Both the position numbers and the translations under genes were made by a program. A stretch of DNA of 64,000 nt, from positions 124,001 to 188,000 of the forward strand of contig NZ_JVVM01000025.1 in NCBI RefSeq assembly GCF_001054325.1. Reading direction: 5' to 3'. Source of the DNA: Corynebacterium vitaeruminis. Lineage in GTDB: Bacteria; Actinomycetota; Actinomycetes; Mycobacteriales; Mycobacteriaceae. The notes under the pieces were generated by a model. The model was not told the origin of the DNA and did not search any database. It saw nothing but the letters and a program-made list of their open reading frames with translations. Shown here one piece after another: positions 28,838 to 39,741 of this stretch; position 1 is the stretch's first letter, and each line of letters starts with the position of its first letter.

Positions 28838-28870
28838 GCCAGGACTGGCCAGGACTGGCCAGGACCAGCC
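28838..28870. repeat. Tandem 10-bp repeat after icd
   Basis: Three copies of GGCCAGGAC(T/C) occur in direct array at 28838, 28848 and 28858. Each unit followed by GGCC is itself nearly palindromic, so the RNA could fold in alternative registers. Confidence 0.8.
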
Positions 28871-28888
28871 AGCGGCAAGCAGCTAGTC

Positions 28889-31111
28889 CTACTTCTTCAG
28901 ACCGTCGATGATCTCGTTGAACTCAGCGGACGGACGCATAACCGCGGAGGTTTTCTCATCGTCCGGCAGGAAGTAGCCACCCAGGTCAGCCGGGGAACCC
29001 TGGGCATCAATCAGGGTCTTGGTGATGGACTCTTCCTTCTCTGTGAGAGCCTTGGCAACTGGTGCGAAAACTTCCTTCAGCTCGGAGTTCTCGTCCTGCT
29101 TGGCCAGCTCCTGTGCCCAGTAGAGAGCCAGGTAGAAGTGGGAGCCGCGGTTGTCAATCTCGCCAGCCTTGCGGGACGGCGACTTGCCCTCGTCGAGTAG
29201 GGTAGCGGTTGCCTTGTCCAGGGCCTCAGCCAGAACACGCGGACGTGGGTCGTCGTCATCTTCAGCGGCGTAGCGCAGGGACTCGGCCAATGCCAGGAAC
29301 TCACCCAGGGAATCCCAGCGCAGGTGGTTTTCTTCCTGAACCTGCTGGACGTGCTTCGGGGCGGAACCGCCTGCACCGGTCTCGAACAGACCGCCACCGG
29401 CCATCAGCGGCACGACCGACAGCATCTTAGCGGAGGTGCCCAGCTCCATAATCGGGAACAGGTCGGTGAGGTAGTCACGCAGCACGTTGCCGGTCACGGA
29501 GATGGTGTTCTCGCCGCGGCGGATGCGCTCGAGGGAGAACTTGGTAGCGGACACTGGATCCATGATGCGAATGTCCAGGCCTTCGGTGTCGTGATCTGCC
29601 AGGTACTCGTTGACCTTGCTGATCAGGTTGTTGTCGTGCGCGCGCTGCGGGTCGAGCCAGAACACTGCCGGGTCGCCAGTGATACGAGCGCGGTTAACGG
29701 CCAGCTTCACCCAGTCGCGGATTGGAGCGTCCTTGGTCTGGCAGGAGCGCCAGATGTCACCCTCGGCGACGTGGTGCTCAATCAGAACCTCGCCAGCGGA
29801 GTTGATGACCTGCAGGACACCGTCAACCGGAACCTGGAAAGTCTTATCGTGGGAGCCGTACTCCTCAGCCTTCTGAGCCATCAGGCCGACGTTCGGGACC
29901 GAGCCCATGGTTGCTGGGTCGAAAGCGCCATTGGCGCGGCAGTCCTCGATAACAGCCTGGTAGACGCCAGCGTAGGAGGAGTCCGGGATAACTGCGAGAG
30001 TGTCGCACTCGTCGCCATCCGGGCCCCAGCCCTTACCGCCGTTGCGGATCAGCGCCGGCATGGAGGCGTCAACGATGACGTCGGACGGAACGTGAAGGTT
30101 GGTGATGCCCTTGTCGGAGTTCACCATGTAGAGGGCCGGGCCGTCCTTCAGGTCCTTTTCAATTGCGGACTTGACGGCTGCAGCGGTTGCGCCGTCCAGC
30201 TTGTGCAGGCCGTCGAGGATGGCAGCGATGCCGTAGTCCGGAGTCAGGTTGGCAGCAGCCAGTTTGGACTCGAACTTCGGGAAAACAGATGGCAGGAAGG
30301 CCTTGACGACCTCACCGAAAATCAGCGGGTCAGAGACCTTCATCATGGTGGCCTTCAGGTGCACGGAGAACAGGATGTTCTCGCGCTTTGCGCGACGAAT
30401 CTGAGCGCGGAGGAAGTTGTCCAGAATGTGGACGTTCATTCCGGTGCCATCAATAATCTCGCCCTTGAGGACCGGCATGTCCTTCTTCAGGGTGATGATC
30501 TGGCCGTCGTTGGACTCGAGCTGGTAGGTCAGCTTGTCATCTTCCGCCATGACCACGGACTTCTCGTTGTGGCGGAAGTCGTTGGAGGCCATGGTGGCAA
30601 CGTTGGTCTTGGAGTCTGCAGACCAAGCGCCCATGCGGTGGGGGTGCTTGCGGGCGTAGTTCTTCACCGGCTCCGGAGCGCGGCGGTCGGAGTTGCCCTC
30701 ACGCAGAACCGGGTTAACAGCAGAGCCCTTGACCTTGTCGAACTTGGCGCGGTCAGCAGTCTCCTCTTCGCCTTCTGGCTGCGACTTGTACTTCGGAATG
30801 TCGTAGCCCTTTTCCTGCAGCTCTGCGACAGCACGCTTAATCTGCGGGACGGATGCAGAGATGTTCGGCAGCTTGATGATGTTGGCGTCTGGCTCCTTGA
30901 CCAGCTCGCCTAGGGCCGCCAGTGCATCCTCTACCTTCTGCTCGTCCGAAAGGCGTTCCGGGAACTGAGCCAGAATGCGGCCTGTGAGGGAGATATCGCG
31001 GGTTTCAACATTGACACCAGCCTGGCTTGCAAATGCCTCCACGATGGGCTTCAGCGAGTAGCTTGCCAGCAGAGGGGCTTCGTCAGTACGGGTCCAAATA
31101 ATTGTCGCCAT
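28889..31111 (-). CDS. icd: Monomeric NADP-dependent isocitrate dehydrogenase
   Basis: The 740-residue enzyme oxidises isocitrate to 2-oxoglutarate in the TCA cycle, making NADPH. Its length and motifs ([18 protein letters not shown] at the N-terminus, [26 protein letters not shown], and [16 protein letters not shown] C-terminal helix) identify the monomeric class found in corynebacteria. AGGAGA lies 8 nt before the ATG. It is transcribed alone, ending at a terminator about 80 nt downstream. Confidence 0.97.
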   Translation of the reverse strand: MATIIWTRTDEAPLLASYSLKPIVEAFASQAGVNVETRDISLTGRILAQFPERLSDEQKVEDALAALGELVKEPDANIIKLPNISASVPQIKRAVAELQEKGYDIPKYKSQPEGEEETADRAKFDKVKGSAVNPVLREGNSDRRAPEPVKNYARKHPHRMGAWSADSKTNVATMASNDFRHNEKSVVMAEDDKLTYQLESNDGQIITLKKDMPVLKGEIIDGTGMNVHILDNFLRAQIRRAKRENILFSVHLKATMMKVSDPLIFGEVVKAFLPSVFPKFESKLAAANLTPDYGIAAILDGLHKLDGATAAAVKSAIEKDLKDGPALYMVNSDKGITNLHVPSDVIVDASMPALIRNGGKGWGPDGDECDTLAVIPDSSYAGVYQAVIEDCRANGAFDPATMGSVPNVGLMAQKAEEYGSHDKTFQVPVDGVLQVINSAGEVLIEHHVAEGDIWRSCQTKDAPIRDWVKLAVNRARITGDPAVFWLDPQRAHDNNLISKVNEYLADHDTEGLDIRIMDPVSATKFSLERIRRGENTISVTGNVLRDYLTDLFPIMELGTSAKMLSVVPLMAGGGLFETGAGGSAPKHVQQVQEENHLRWDSLGEFLALAESLRYAAEDDDDPRPRVLAEALDKATATLLDEGKSPSRKAGEIDNRGSHFYLALYWAQELAKQDENSELKEVFAPVAKALTEKEESITKTLIDAQGSPADLGGYFLPDDEKTSAVMRPSAEFNEIIDGLKK

Positions 31112-31384
31112 AATTCATGTCTCCTATCTGTTTTGTTCCACGATAACCCAGTTTTGATTCTTGGGTCGGGCAGGGGCATAGCGTAAAAGCAGTGATAGTG
31201 ATATGAATAACGCGATTATGTGAGACAAGTCACGAAATGTTCAATTATTTGGCGCTTGTTTGTCGCTTATTCGTCGCTTTCCATTCTATTTTCGCTTTAC
31301 GACGGTCCCCGCGCCCAGGCCTCTTAAATAAAAAAACCGCGCTGGGTGTCGTGCACACCGGCGCGGTTGTTCAGGGCAGCCTCG
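31112..31384. other. icd upstream region
   Basis: No gene is visible. It contains the icd promoter region and, at its distal end, the terminator of the J-like membrane protein gene. Confidence 0.6.
31330..31368 (-). terminator. Terminator of the J-like membrane protein gene
   Basis: The stem AACCGCGC/GCGCGGTT has an inner GGTGT/ACACC helix, followed on the minus strand by seven T residues. Confidence 0.88.
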
Positions 31385-32440
31385 TTAGTTCTGCGGATTG
31401 TTCGGAGAATTATTCTGACCGAACTGGAAGCCCTGGTTGTTCTGGGCCTGGGGGTACTGCGGAGTGAAACCCTGTGAAGGAGCTGGCTGGGTAGTCTTGA
31501 CCAAGGCCTGTCCGCGGAACCATGCGCGCATGTCCTTGAGGAACATAAGAACGCAAGCGGCGATTAGCATGGCACCTGCAAGGAAGAGGACGACGTCAAC
31601 CCATGAGTTCAAGAACATGATGGGGACGATAGTCATAGTCAACGCCAGCGGTGCCACGGTGACGCAGAAAAAGATTGGTGTCGTTGAGTCTTCACCGCGG
31701 AGGATGGAGTGAATCCAGTATGCGGTCAAGGTAACAAGCATCATTCCAAGCATTAGAAGGATTGGAACAAGAATGAGGGCGGCAGCAGCGCCCAACATGT
31801 AGCCGATGTCGTCCCAAGAATCGCCCAACGATGACTCTAGGCTGTCGAGATCGTTGGCGCCCTGGATGCCGAGCTTGATTGCGTACAGAACTGTGATGAT
31901 GCCAATCAGAGTTGAAAAACCGACCAAGCCGGTGGTGATTCGAGGGATAAGTGGCATACGCTGCCACATGTTCTGCAGTGTGGCATTTGCGGGTAGTGGC
32001 GGTACATCTATGGTCGCCGTGGTGGTTACCGTTGCAGGGCCGGTCTGAGTTGGGGCGGACCACTGTGCTTGTTGGGCCTGAGACTGGGACTGCTGTGCTT
32101 GAGACTGCTGTGCCTGTGGTTGCTGGGAGTGCGCTTGCTGGGCTTGCGGCTGAAACGAGGGCTCCTGCGCAGCAGATGCCGGGCGACTTGCCAGCTCGCG
32201 CAGCGTCGCAATGGAGATGGTCGCGTTTTCATCGGCCAGCAAGGCGTCGTATTCGCGGCGACGCCCCTCATCACCAAGCACCTGGAGAGCGGTGAACTTC
32301 TCCTGGAACTCGCCGGAGTACTCTGCGACACCAGCGTCACGCAGCTCCGAGAGTTGACCAGAAAGCTTTGAGTGGAGTTCCTCGGTGCTGGCTGCACTAT
32401 CCAGCTTCAGAGACTCGTAGAGGTTATAGCGGTCGGCCAT
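31385..32440 (-). CDS. Membrane protein with degenerate J-like N-terminal domain
   Basis: The 351-residue product starts with about 72 residues that follow a J-domain pattern: YNLYESLKLD at the start, a helical middle, and FTALQVLGDEGRRREYDALLAD at the end. The HPD tripeptide needed to stimulate DnaK is absent. A Gln/Ala/Ser-rich linker with repeated QAQQSQ units (about 97-130) follows, then about four membrane segments (about 165-190, 215-245, 260-280 and 285-305) and an Asn/Gln/Pro-rich tail. The J-domain relation is by eye. A scaffold role is conceivable; function is unknown. Confidence 0.75.
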   Translation of the reverse strand: MADRYNLYESLKLDSAASTEELHSKLSGQLSELRDAGVAEYSGEFQEKFTALQVLGDEGRRREYDALLADENATISIATLRELASRPASAAQEPSFQPQAQQAHSQQPQAQQSQAQQSQSQAQQAQWSAPTQTGPATVTTTATIDVPPLPANATLQNMWQRMPLIPRITTGLVGFSTLIGIITVLYAIKLGIQGANDLDSLESSLGDSWDDIGYMLGAAAALILVPILLMLGMMLVTLTAYWIHSILRGEDSTTPIFFCVTVAPLALTMTIVPIMFLNSWVDVVLFLAGAMLIAACVLMFLKDMRAWFRGQALVKTTQPAPSQGFTPQYPQAQNNQGFQFGQNNSPNNPQN

Positions 32441-32836
32441 AGGGGATCAAAATCCTATCCGTATTGCAGTTCAAAATATTCTTTAAAACAATTTACCGGG
32501 TAGGTAGTGAATCGGCATCGAAGACCCCCGAAAGCTCGGTAGTAGAAACTCGGTGGTGGTCGGAAGGATTGGGGTGCCCCGGCGAATAATTCCTCGTACA
32601 GAAAGTATTAAGAGGACTGAGTGAGTTCCTGCCGCTAATGGCCGTCGATGTAATTCCGCACACAATTACCCAGGAAGAGGCGGTTTAAAATGGTGAAATT
32701 TTTGTGTTGGGGAGTAGAGTCTCATTTTTCCCTTGCAGCTTCCCTCTCGATTTTCGCCATATCGTCTCAGAGGTGAAAAGCCGAGGGCTCTAAGAATCAA
32801 CCAACTGGCGTAGATAGAGAAAAGGAGACGGTCGCA
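32441..32836. other. Intergenic region with small repeats
   Basis: No convincing gene. It contains an imperfect direct repeat CTCGGTRGTRG (32535-32545 and 32549-32559) and a perfect inverted repeat GTAATT/AATTAC (32650-32669), which could be a regulator site for the MFS gene. Confidence 0.5.
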
Positions 32837-34144
32837 ATGACGTCGTCAAGCGAAGTAGTAACACACAACGACGACAATGTGCGTGTACGTCGTGTGGGAA
32901 CGCTCAGCTCGCGTCGTCGTCCTGTCCCGGTGCAGGACGATATCTCTGATGTACGCCGAATCTTGGTGATTGTGGCGCTGTCGGTGGGCGCATTTGGCAT
33001 CGGAGTTACCGAATTTGTGGCCATGGGACTGCTGCCGTACATCGCTGACGCCTTTGGACGCGATGAGGATGCCGCAGGGCGCATGATTTCGATGTACGCG
33101 CTCGGCGTCGTCGTGGGCGCGCCTCTGATTACAGTGCTGACCGGTTCCATCCCGCGCAGGCGCATGCTACTGCTGTTGATGGCTGCATTCACTGTGGGCA
33201 ATGGTGCCACGGTGTGGGCGGGCACCCTGGGCTCCTTTGAAGCCGTGATGGTCTCCCGCTTCATCGCCGGTCTGCCGCACGGTGCGTACTTCTCGGTAGC
33301 GGGTCTGGTGGCGGCCTCCCTGGCGAAGCCGGGGCAACGCGGCAAAATGGTAGCGCTATCAGGCGTGGGGCTATCTGTGGCGACGGTGATTGGCGTGCCG
33401 GCCGCGCAGGTGCTGGGGCAGATTTACGGTTGGCGCAGTGCCTTCGCATTTGTCGCGGTCATCGGCCTGATTGCGCTGGTTTCGCTGTGGTTCGCCGTGC
33501 CGCACATGAACCGTATGCCCAAGACGCGCCCGATGGATGAGCTCTCGGCGCTGGTGACACCGCAGGTGCTGTTGACCGTCGCGATCGGCACTGTCGGCTT
33601 CGGCGGTATGTTCGCGGTCTACACCTACATCACCTGGACCATGACTCGCGAAGCAGGCATGAGCGAAAACCACATCTGGGTTGTGCTGATGGCCTACGGC
33701 ATCGGCATGGTGGTCGGCACCTACATCGGTGGTTGGCTCTCCGACCGCATCGGGGAGTGGGGCATCATGGTGGCGCTGGTGCTGATGGTGATTATGCTCA
33801 GTGCTTTCTACTTCACCTCACAGAATGCTGTGCTGGGCACGGTTAACTTCCTCCTTATCGGTCTGTTGGGATCGGTATTGGTGCCGAATCTGCAGACTCG
33901 GCTGATGGATGTCGCCGGTCGCGCACAGACGCTGGCGGCAGCTCTCAACCAGGCCGCACTGAACATGGCCAACGCATTCGGAGCCGCGCTCGGTGGTTGG
34001 GTCATCGCTTCCGGTTATGGCTACCGCGCACCGGCCTTGGGTGGCGCGACGTTGGCGCTGTTGGCTATCTTCATCGCTCTGCCGACGATTGTGCTCTACC
34101 GCCGCTCACAGGCGAAGAAGGCCGAACGCGTTGAACTGCGCTAG
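32837..34144 (+). CDS. MFS transporter, DHA1-type exporter
   Basis: The 435-residue inner-membrane protein has a 40-residue charged N-terminus followed by twelve predicted membrane segments. The motif between segments 2 and 3 (GSIPRRRMLLLLM) and the first-segment FGIGVTEFVAMGLLP match the AraJ/YdhP/chloramphenicol-efflux branch. Export of a drug or metabolite by proton antiport is the family role; the substrate is not evident. AGGAGA lies about 9 nt before the ATG. Confidence 0.9.
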   Translation: MTSSSEVVTHNDDNVRVRRVGTLSSRRRPVPVQDDISDVRRILVIVALSVGAFGIGVTEFVAMGLLPYIADAFGRDEDAAGRMISMYALGVVVGAPLITVLTGSIPRRRMLLLLMAAFTVGNGATVWAGTLGSFEAVMVSRFIAGLPHGAYFSVAGLVAASLAKPGQRGKMVALSGVGLSVATVIGVPAAQVLGQIYGWRSAFAFVAVIGLIALVSLWFAVPHMNRMPKTRPMDELSALVTPQVLLTVAIGTVGFGGMFAVYTYITWTMTREAGMSENHIWVVLMAYGIGMVVGTYIGGWLSDRIGEWGIMVALVLMVIMLSAFYFTSQNAVLGTVNFLLIGLLGSVLVPNLQTRLMDVAGRAQTLAAALNQAALNMANAFGAALGGWVIASGYGYRAPALGGATLALLAIFIALPTIVLYRRSQAKKAERVELR

Positions 34145-34187
34145 GGAGCTGCAAGGCGCGGTGCACGCATAGGTAACGTATGAGGGC

Positions 34188-35144
34188 ATGAGCCTTACAA
34201 TCGCGACGATCAATGTCAACGGCATTCGCGCCGCCGTCAAGGAGCGCAGTGAGACCAACTTGGGATTGCTGGAGTGGTTGAAGCACACCACTTCCGATGT
34301 CGTTTTGCTGCAGGAAGTCCGCGCCACCGACGACCAGGCACGCAAGGCCCTCGCGCCCGCTTTCGATGCCGGATGGCACTGGGTTGGCGCTGAAAACCTG
34401 GGCGCCAAGGGGCGCGCCGGCGTGGGCATTCTCTCCCGCTTTCCGCTTAACGACGTCCAGGTGGGCATCGGCTCGGATGAGTTCGAAGAATCCGGTCGGT
34501 TTATCAGTGGTGTTGCCCCGGCCGCGGCTACCGGCCTGGATGCGGATGTCCAGATTGCCAGCCTTTACCTGCCCTCTGGTGCTGCGCTCAGTGAGAAGCA
34601 GGATGAGAAGTACCGCTTCCTCGATGCCTTCTCCGACTACTTGGCTGACCTGGGGGCCAAGGGGCGCGATGGTCACCATGCAGTTATCGGTGGCGACTGG
34701 AACATCTGCCACCGCGAACAGGACTTGAAGAACTGGAAGACCAACCGCCGTAAGAGCGGTTTCCTGCCACAGGAGCGCGCCTGGATGGATTCGGTCTTCG
34801 GCTGCTGGCCGGATGAAAACCCACAGGATTCACAGGTTCAGGCCACAGAAAAAGAGATGGAATCCGGTGCCTTCTCCGATGGTTCTGTGTGGGAGGCCCC
34901 GGAGCTCAATGCCAATCCGGTGTGGTTCGATGTCACTCGCCGTCTGCACCCTGAGGCCGACGGCCCCTGGTCCTGGTGGACCTACCGCGGTAAGGCGTTC
35001 GATACCGATGCCGGTTGGCGCATCGATTACCAGGCGGCTACCGAACCAATGCTCAGGCGTGCCGTCAGCTCGGTTGTGGACAAGCCTGCCGCCTACGATC
35101 TTCGCTGGACGGACCACGCGCCGGTGATCGTGGAGTACGCCTAA
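34188..35144 (+). CDS. xth: Exodeoxyribonuclease III
   Basis: This AP endonuclease/3'-exonuclease works in base excision repair. The 318-residue protein has IATINVNGIRAAVKE, the catalytic Glu in VLLQEVRATD, GGDWNICH, and the C-terminal WTDHAPVIVEYA with the active-site Asp-His. An insert of about 35 residues near the middle, rich in Gln, Glu and Ser, is typical of the actinobacterial group. TAACGT at 34174-34179, 8 nt before the ATG, suggests leaderless expression. Confidence 0.94.
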   Translation: MSLTIATINVNGIRAAVKERSETNLGLLEWLKHTTSDVVLLQEVRATDDQARKALAPAFDAGWHWVGAENLGAKGRAGVGILSRFPLNDVQVGIGSDEFEESGRFISGVAPAAATGLDADVQIASLYLPSGAALSEKQDEKYRFLDAFSDYLADLGAKGRDGHHAVIGGDWNICHREQDLKNWKTNRRKSGFLPQERAWMDSVFGCWPDENPQDSQVQATEKEMESGAFSDGSVWEAPELNANPVWFDVTRRLHPEADGPWSWWTYRGKAFDTDAGWRIDYQAATEPMLRRAVSSVVDKPAAYDLRWTDHAPVIVEYA

Positions 35145-35169
35145 ACTCGGCACGCACCTAGGCCGCGGA

Positions 35170-37857
35170 CTAGTGTGCTCCGGCGCCAGCGAGCTCGGGA
35201 ATCAACTCCGGCTCAGGAGCCGCTACGAGATGGCGGTTCTGCCGCAGCATGGAGGCGATGCCGTCGACGATGGCGTCGGCCCATTTGTCCTGCATAGCGG
35301 GGTCGGCCAAATCTTCAGTGAGTTTGGCGGCACCCACCGCGCCCAGCGATAGCGCAACCGTCGGCGCATGCGGCCGCGAACTCTGGTTCACCGCCACTGC
35401 CGGTGCCAGGCCGGTGCGAAACTCCGTAGGCACTCCGTTTGTGCTGTAACTACTGTGCGGATTGAAACCACGGAACACCATTCCGTCACGCACGCCTGCC
35501 GCTAACTGCCAATCAGCAGGGGCATCGTCGTCAGGTTCGAGAGACTCCACAACAGCCGAGACCGAAAAACCACGATCGCCGATATTATCCCTGGAAAGGG
35601 TCTGGCCCTCTGACGAGCGACCGACGATTACGGTGGCTGCGCTCCTCGTGCCGTCGGCAAGCGAATGTGCCCCGACGATTGCGCCGCGCTGACGGAGCTT
35701 GTCGCTGGCGCGTTGTACGATGCTGTCGATGTGAGCGGAGGTGTCCTCACTCAAACGCAGCGTGCGAGGCAGGTCGGCGTTAATGGCTTCGATGGCCTCG
35801 CGGCGGGAGTCGACGGTGATTCGTGCGCCGGCGAGCGGATCGACAGCCTCGTCGGGCGAAGGGATAATCGGCTGACGTGCTGGCATCCACAGTGGATTCG
35901 GGCTCGCCGGGCGGTGCGGAGAACTGTTGACAACAGCGTGCAGCTCTTCGGGCAAGAACATCTTGTTGACCGCGAAGATCATCACTGAGCCGTCGTGATA
36001 CACAGGTGTGAGCCCAGGCGCGTGCCATGCCCACGAACGCATAGACAGCGCCTCCGTGCCATCCTTACTTACGCCCGGCGGAGAACTAATGATGTAGTGC
36101 ACGCCCAACTTTTGCGCCATGGCATCGAATTCCCGATGTGAACCGAGCAAATCCACGTTCGTCGGTAGTTTCTTGCTCGCCTCGGCATTCTTGTCGGGGA
36201 AGGAGAAATGACGGAACAGCGTCGGCAGCCCAGCGATGGCGTACATCCACGCAGAACCGTCACGACGGTCGTTGAGAATATGCCCCTCAAATGCATGTGG
36301 CTGCTCGGACAGCCAATCAATGGCTTCCATGTCCGCAGCGGTCACAAACGTATTACCGAAACTTGCGCGAATTGCATCGCGCTGAGCAGGTCCGCTCATC
36401 CATGTTGCAGGCACAATCGCCAGCGCCGCCACGATTCCGGTCGCTAACGCGGGGTTCCACGGTTTGACCGGCTGATTTCGCTTTGCGACGATCCACTGCG
36501 CCGCAGCCATAATTGCGACAACGGCAGCCGCCACTGCGTAGCCGACCAGCACTGCTCGCAAAATTCCCATAACCGCCTGGATGCGGTACGGCATGTCATA
36601 GAAGAAAGTGCCGACAAACTTCAGATAGGTGCCGGACGGCTCCGCCCAACGGGACTGCGCGCTATCGGAAACCACGAAGAGTAGCCCAAAAACCAGTGCC
36701 GGCCACGGCGCCCATGGGCTTCCCGGCAGGCGAGATAGAAGCGACACCACCAGGCCGATAAGCACAAGAACCAGAACGGCTCGGGAAAAGATGGGCTCGT
36801 CAGCGTAGCGGGAAAACCCGATAAGAGTCCGCCACAGCGATTCGGAGCGGGAAATTTCAATTTGGCCGGTAAAGCCCGCAACGGATTCACCTTGCCCACT
36901 CGCGGACAGCGCCACCGGGAGAGTCATCACCAGCGTGAGCGTCCCGATGATGAGTGTGCGCACTAAGCCGCTGACACTCGGCTGGGTGATCATCCACAAT
37001 CCGACGAACAGGGCGGCAGCAATTGCGCCGGCCGGATGGGTGATAAACGTGCCGACCAGGGCAAGCGTAGCGGGGACAATATAGCCCCGCATGGTCAAAG
37101 CCACAGCGATGGGGAAAGTGGCCACCGCGAGCAAGTACGGCATGGAGGATGTGCGCCACAGCGCCACCCAAATCTCCGGAAGCATCAGCGTGGCGACGGC
37201 AGCTGCGGGACCAGCGTAGGCCGCCCACTTGGGGCCAACTGCGGTGCGGGCTAGCACCGCAGTTGCTGCGGGCAGAAGCAGCGCCGGGGCCAGGAGCGCA
37301 AACACGTTTGCATCGAGGAAGACCGAGCCGGGCAGTAGCCCCGCCACGGCATGCCAGCCGGTGGGGTAGAACATTTCGGCTCCGGTTTCCTGATTCATCA
37401 GTTCGCCGGCCGCGGTGGGCGAGGCTATGGCCTGTTCGTCGATGAACCGGAGGAAGTTGGTGTGCCAGAGCATGTCCCAGGCTTCGCGGATAGCGCCGGG
37501 GCCACCGGGGACGTCGTTAAGCATGAGCATTGCGCGCATCGAGCCGACCACCGTAACCCCGGCGACAATCATCGAGGTGACCGCGCCGGAGTCGAAGCTG
37601 TCTTCGGGCGTTGCGCGGGGGATGAACCTGCGCACCAGATATCCAATGGCACAGAACCATGCCCACATGCCGGTCACGAAGAGCCAGGTGTAATCCAGTC
37701 CGAGCGCGTAGGACAACCATGCGGAAAAACTGGTCACGCCCAGCATTAGTGGCCCGGCTGATGCTAGCGCGAGAGTGGGGCGTAGCCCACTGATCCAACC
37801 GAGAACTGTTCCCGGAACCAGCAGGATAAAGACGGTAACCGCAATGGCTGCGAGCAT
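35170..37857 (-). CDS. Large polytopic membrane protein (DUF6541)
   Basis: The 895-residue protein has about twelve or more hydrophobic segments in the first 450 residues, then an extracytoplasmic domain of roughly 400 residues containing RRDGSAWMYAIAGLP and DGSVMIFAVNKM. Corynebacterial proteins of this layout are assigned to DUF6541 and resemble GT-C-type glycosyltransferases in topology. A role in envelope glycan assembly is inference. I start at 37857 because AGGAG lies 4 nt upstream; the ATG at 37881 lacks a ribosome site. It is convergent with xth. Confidence 0.85.
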   Translation of the reverse strand: MLAAIAVTVFILLVPGTVLGWISGLRPTLALASAGPLMLGVTSFSAWLSYALGLDYTWLFVTGMWAWFCAIGYLVRRFIPRATPEDSFDSGAVTSMIVAGVTVVGSMRAMLMLNDVPGGPGAIREAWDMLWHTNFLRFIDEQAIASPTAAGELMNQETGAEMFYPTGWHAVAGLLPGSVFLDANVFALLAPALLLPAATAVLARTAVGPKWAAYAGPAAAVATLMLPEIWVALWRTSSMPYLLAVATFPIAVALTMRGYIVPATLALVGTFITHPAGAIAAALFVGLWMITQPSVSGLVRTLIIGTLTLVMTLPVALSASGQGESVAGFTGQIEISRSESLWRTLIGFSRYADEPIFSRAVLVLVLIGLVVSLLSRLPGSPWAPWPALVFGLLFVVSDSAQSRWAEPSGTYLKFVGTFFYDMPYRIQAVMGILRAVLVGYAVAAAVVAIMAAAQWIVAKRNQPVKPWNPALATGIVAALAIVPATWMSGPAQRDAIRASFGNTFVTAADMEAIDWLSEQPHAFEGHILNDRRDGSAWMYAIAGLPTLFRHFSFPDKNAEASKKLPTNVDLLGSHREFDAMAQKLGVHYIISSPPGVSKDGTEALSMRSWAWHAPGLTPVYHDGSVMIFAVNKMFLPEELHAVVNSSPHRPASPNPLWMPARQPIIPSPDEAVDPLAGARITVDSRREAIEAINADLPRTLRLSEDTSAHIDSIVQRASDKLRQRGAIVGAHSLADGTRSAATVIVGRSSEGQTLSRDNIGDRGFSVSAVVESLEPDDDAPADWQLAAGVRDGMVFRGFNPHSSYSTNGVPTEFRTGLAPAVAVNQSSRPHAPTVALSLGAVGAAKLTEDLADPAMQDKWADAIVDGIASMLRQNRHLVAAPEPELIPELAGAGAH

Positions 37858-38047
37858 AGGACTCCTGACGGGTAACAGCATTGAATTAGTTCAATAATAC
37901 CTGTGGGTCTGTTCGGCACATGGGACGCAAGCGCCTAAGATTTAAAGAAGGGCTGATGGGACTTCAGCTGCTGCAAAGCTCGGGCGCGAATTTGCGCAGG
38001 ACTTAAAGCGAGCTCGGAGTGGACCCGGAAAGGAGAGGGCATCCCTA

Positions 38048-38479
38048 GTGAAAAACGGCGAGAGCGATAATAAGCGGCACCAAATGGCCGATTTGGAAGC
38101 CATCGCACGGAGTCTGCAGAACGATCCGGGCACCGCTGTCAATGTCCCAGTAGTCGTGACCTCCGGTGTCATCGTTGCCTTCATCGTGCTGTCGTTTGTC
38201 TACTCGTGGCCGCTGTGGATTTCCCTCGGACTCATTGTTCTGTTGGGTGGTGTGATGGTCGTGTCCTACACCCGCAGGCCACCCGTGGCGCCACTGGAAT
38301 TAACTCAAGCGGAACGCGAGCGTGTTCGCCGTGTCCTCACCGAGCACGGTATCCGCCCGGCTGTCACCCTGGTGCGCGCACTGTATCCAGAGGAATCACC
38401 GGCCGCTGCGGCGCGGACCGTCAAATTGTTGTCCGAGCGAGTGCTTGCGGAGCAAGATCGCGAGGATCGTCGGGGCTAG
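38048..38479 (+). CDS. Conserved small membrane protein upstream of trpS
   Basis: The 143-residue product has two close hydrophobic segments (about 32-55 and 57-78), and a cytoplasmic C-terminus with a helical segment (TQAERERVRRVLTEHGIRPAVTLVRALYPEESPAAAARTVKLLSE, stated here in part: ERVRRVLTEHGIRP). Start is a GTG with AAAGGAGA upstream. A ribosomal-protein L7/L12-like C-terminal helix pattern is possible but unproven. I do not recognise a function. Confidence 0.75.
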   Translation: MKNGESDNKRHQMADLEAIARSLQNDPGTAVNVPVVVTSGVIVAFIVLSFVYSWPLWISLGLIVLLGGVMVVSYTRRPPVAPLELTQAERERVRRVLTEHGIRPAVTLVRALYPEESPAAAARTVKLLSERVLAEQDREDRRG

Positions 38480-38536
38480 CACTTGGCAGTCGGCTTTATA
38501 GCGGTCGGCGTCAGTTTAAGGACCAGACGTCATTGA

Positions 38537-39679
<1,143 letters not shown>

Positions 39680-39741
39680 TTCCGTCATAGACTCTGCACT
39701 TCAGTCTCCCTACTGAAAGCTGGCACGTTAAGGTAGAGGAC

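Larger units (their letters stand above)
28496..28888. other. Intergenic region between metY and icd
   Basis: I find no gene in these 393 bases. They hold the metY leader and McbR operator, the icd terminator, and a short GC-rich tandem repeat next to the icd stop codon. Confidence 0.7.

Noticed and set aside
29324..30913. 529-residue frame antisense to icd
   Set aside because: Repetitive Val/Asp-rich translation with no domain; icd is certain on the other strand.
32483..32665. 60-residue minus-strand frame in the gap before the MFS gene
   Set aside because: No ribosome site and no domain; composition is not coding-like.
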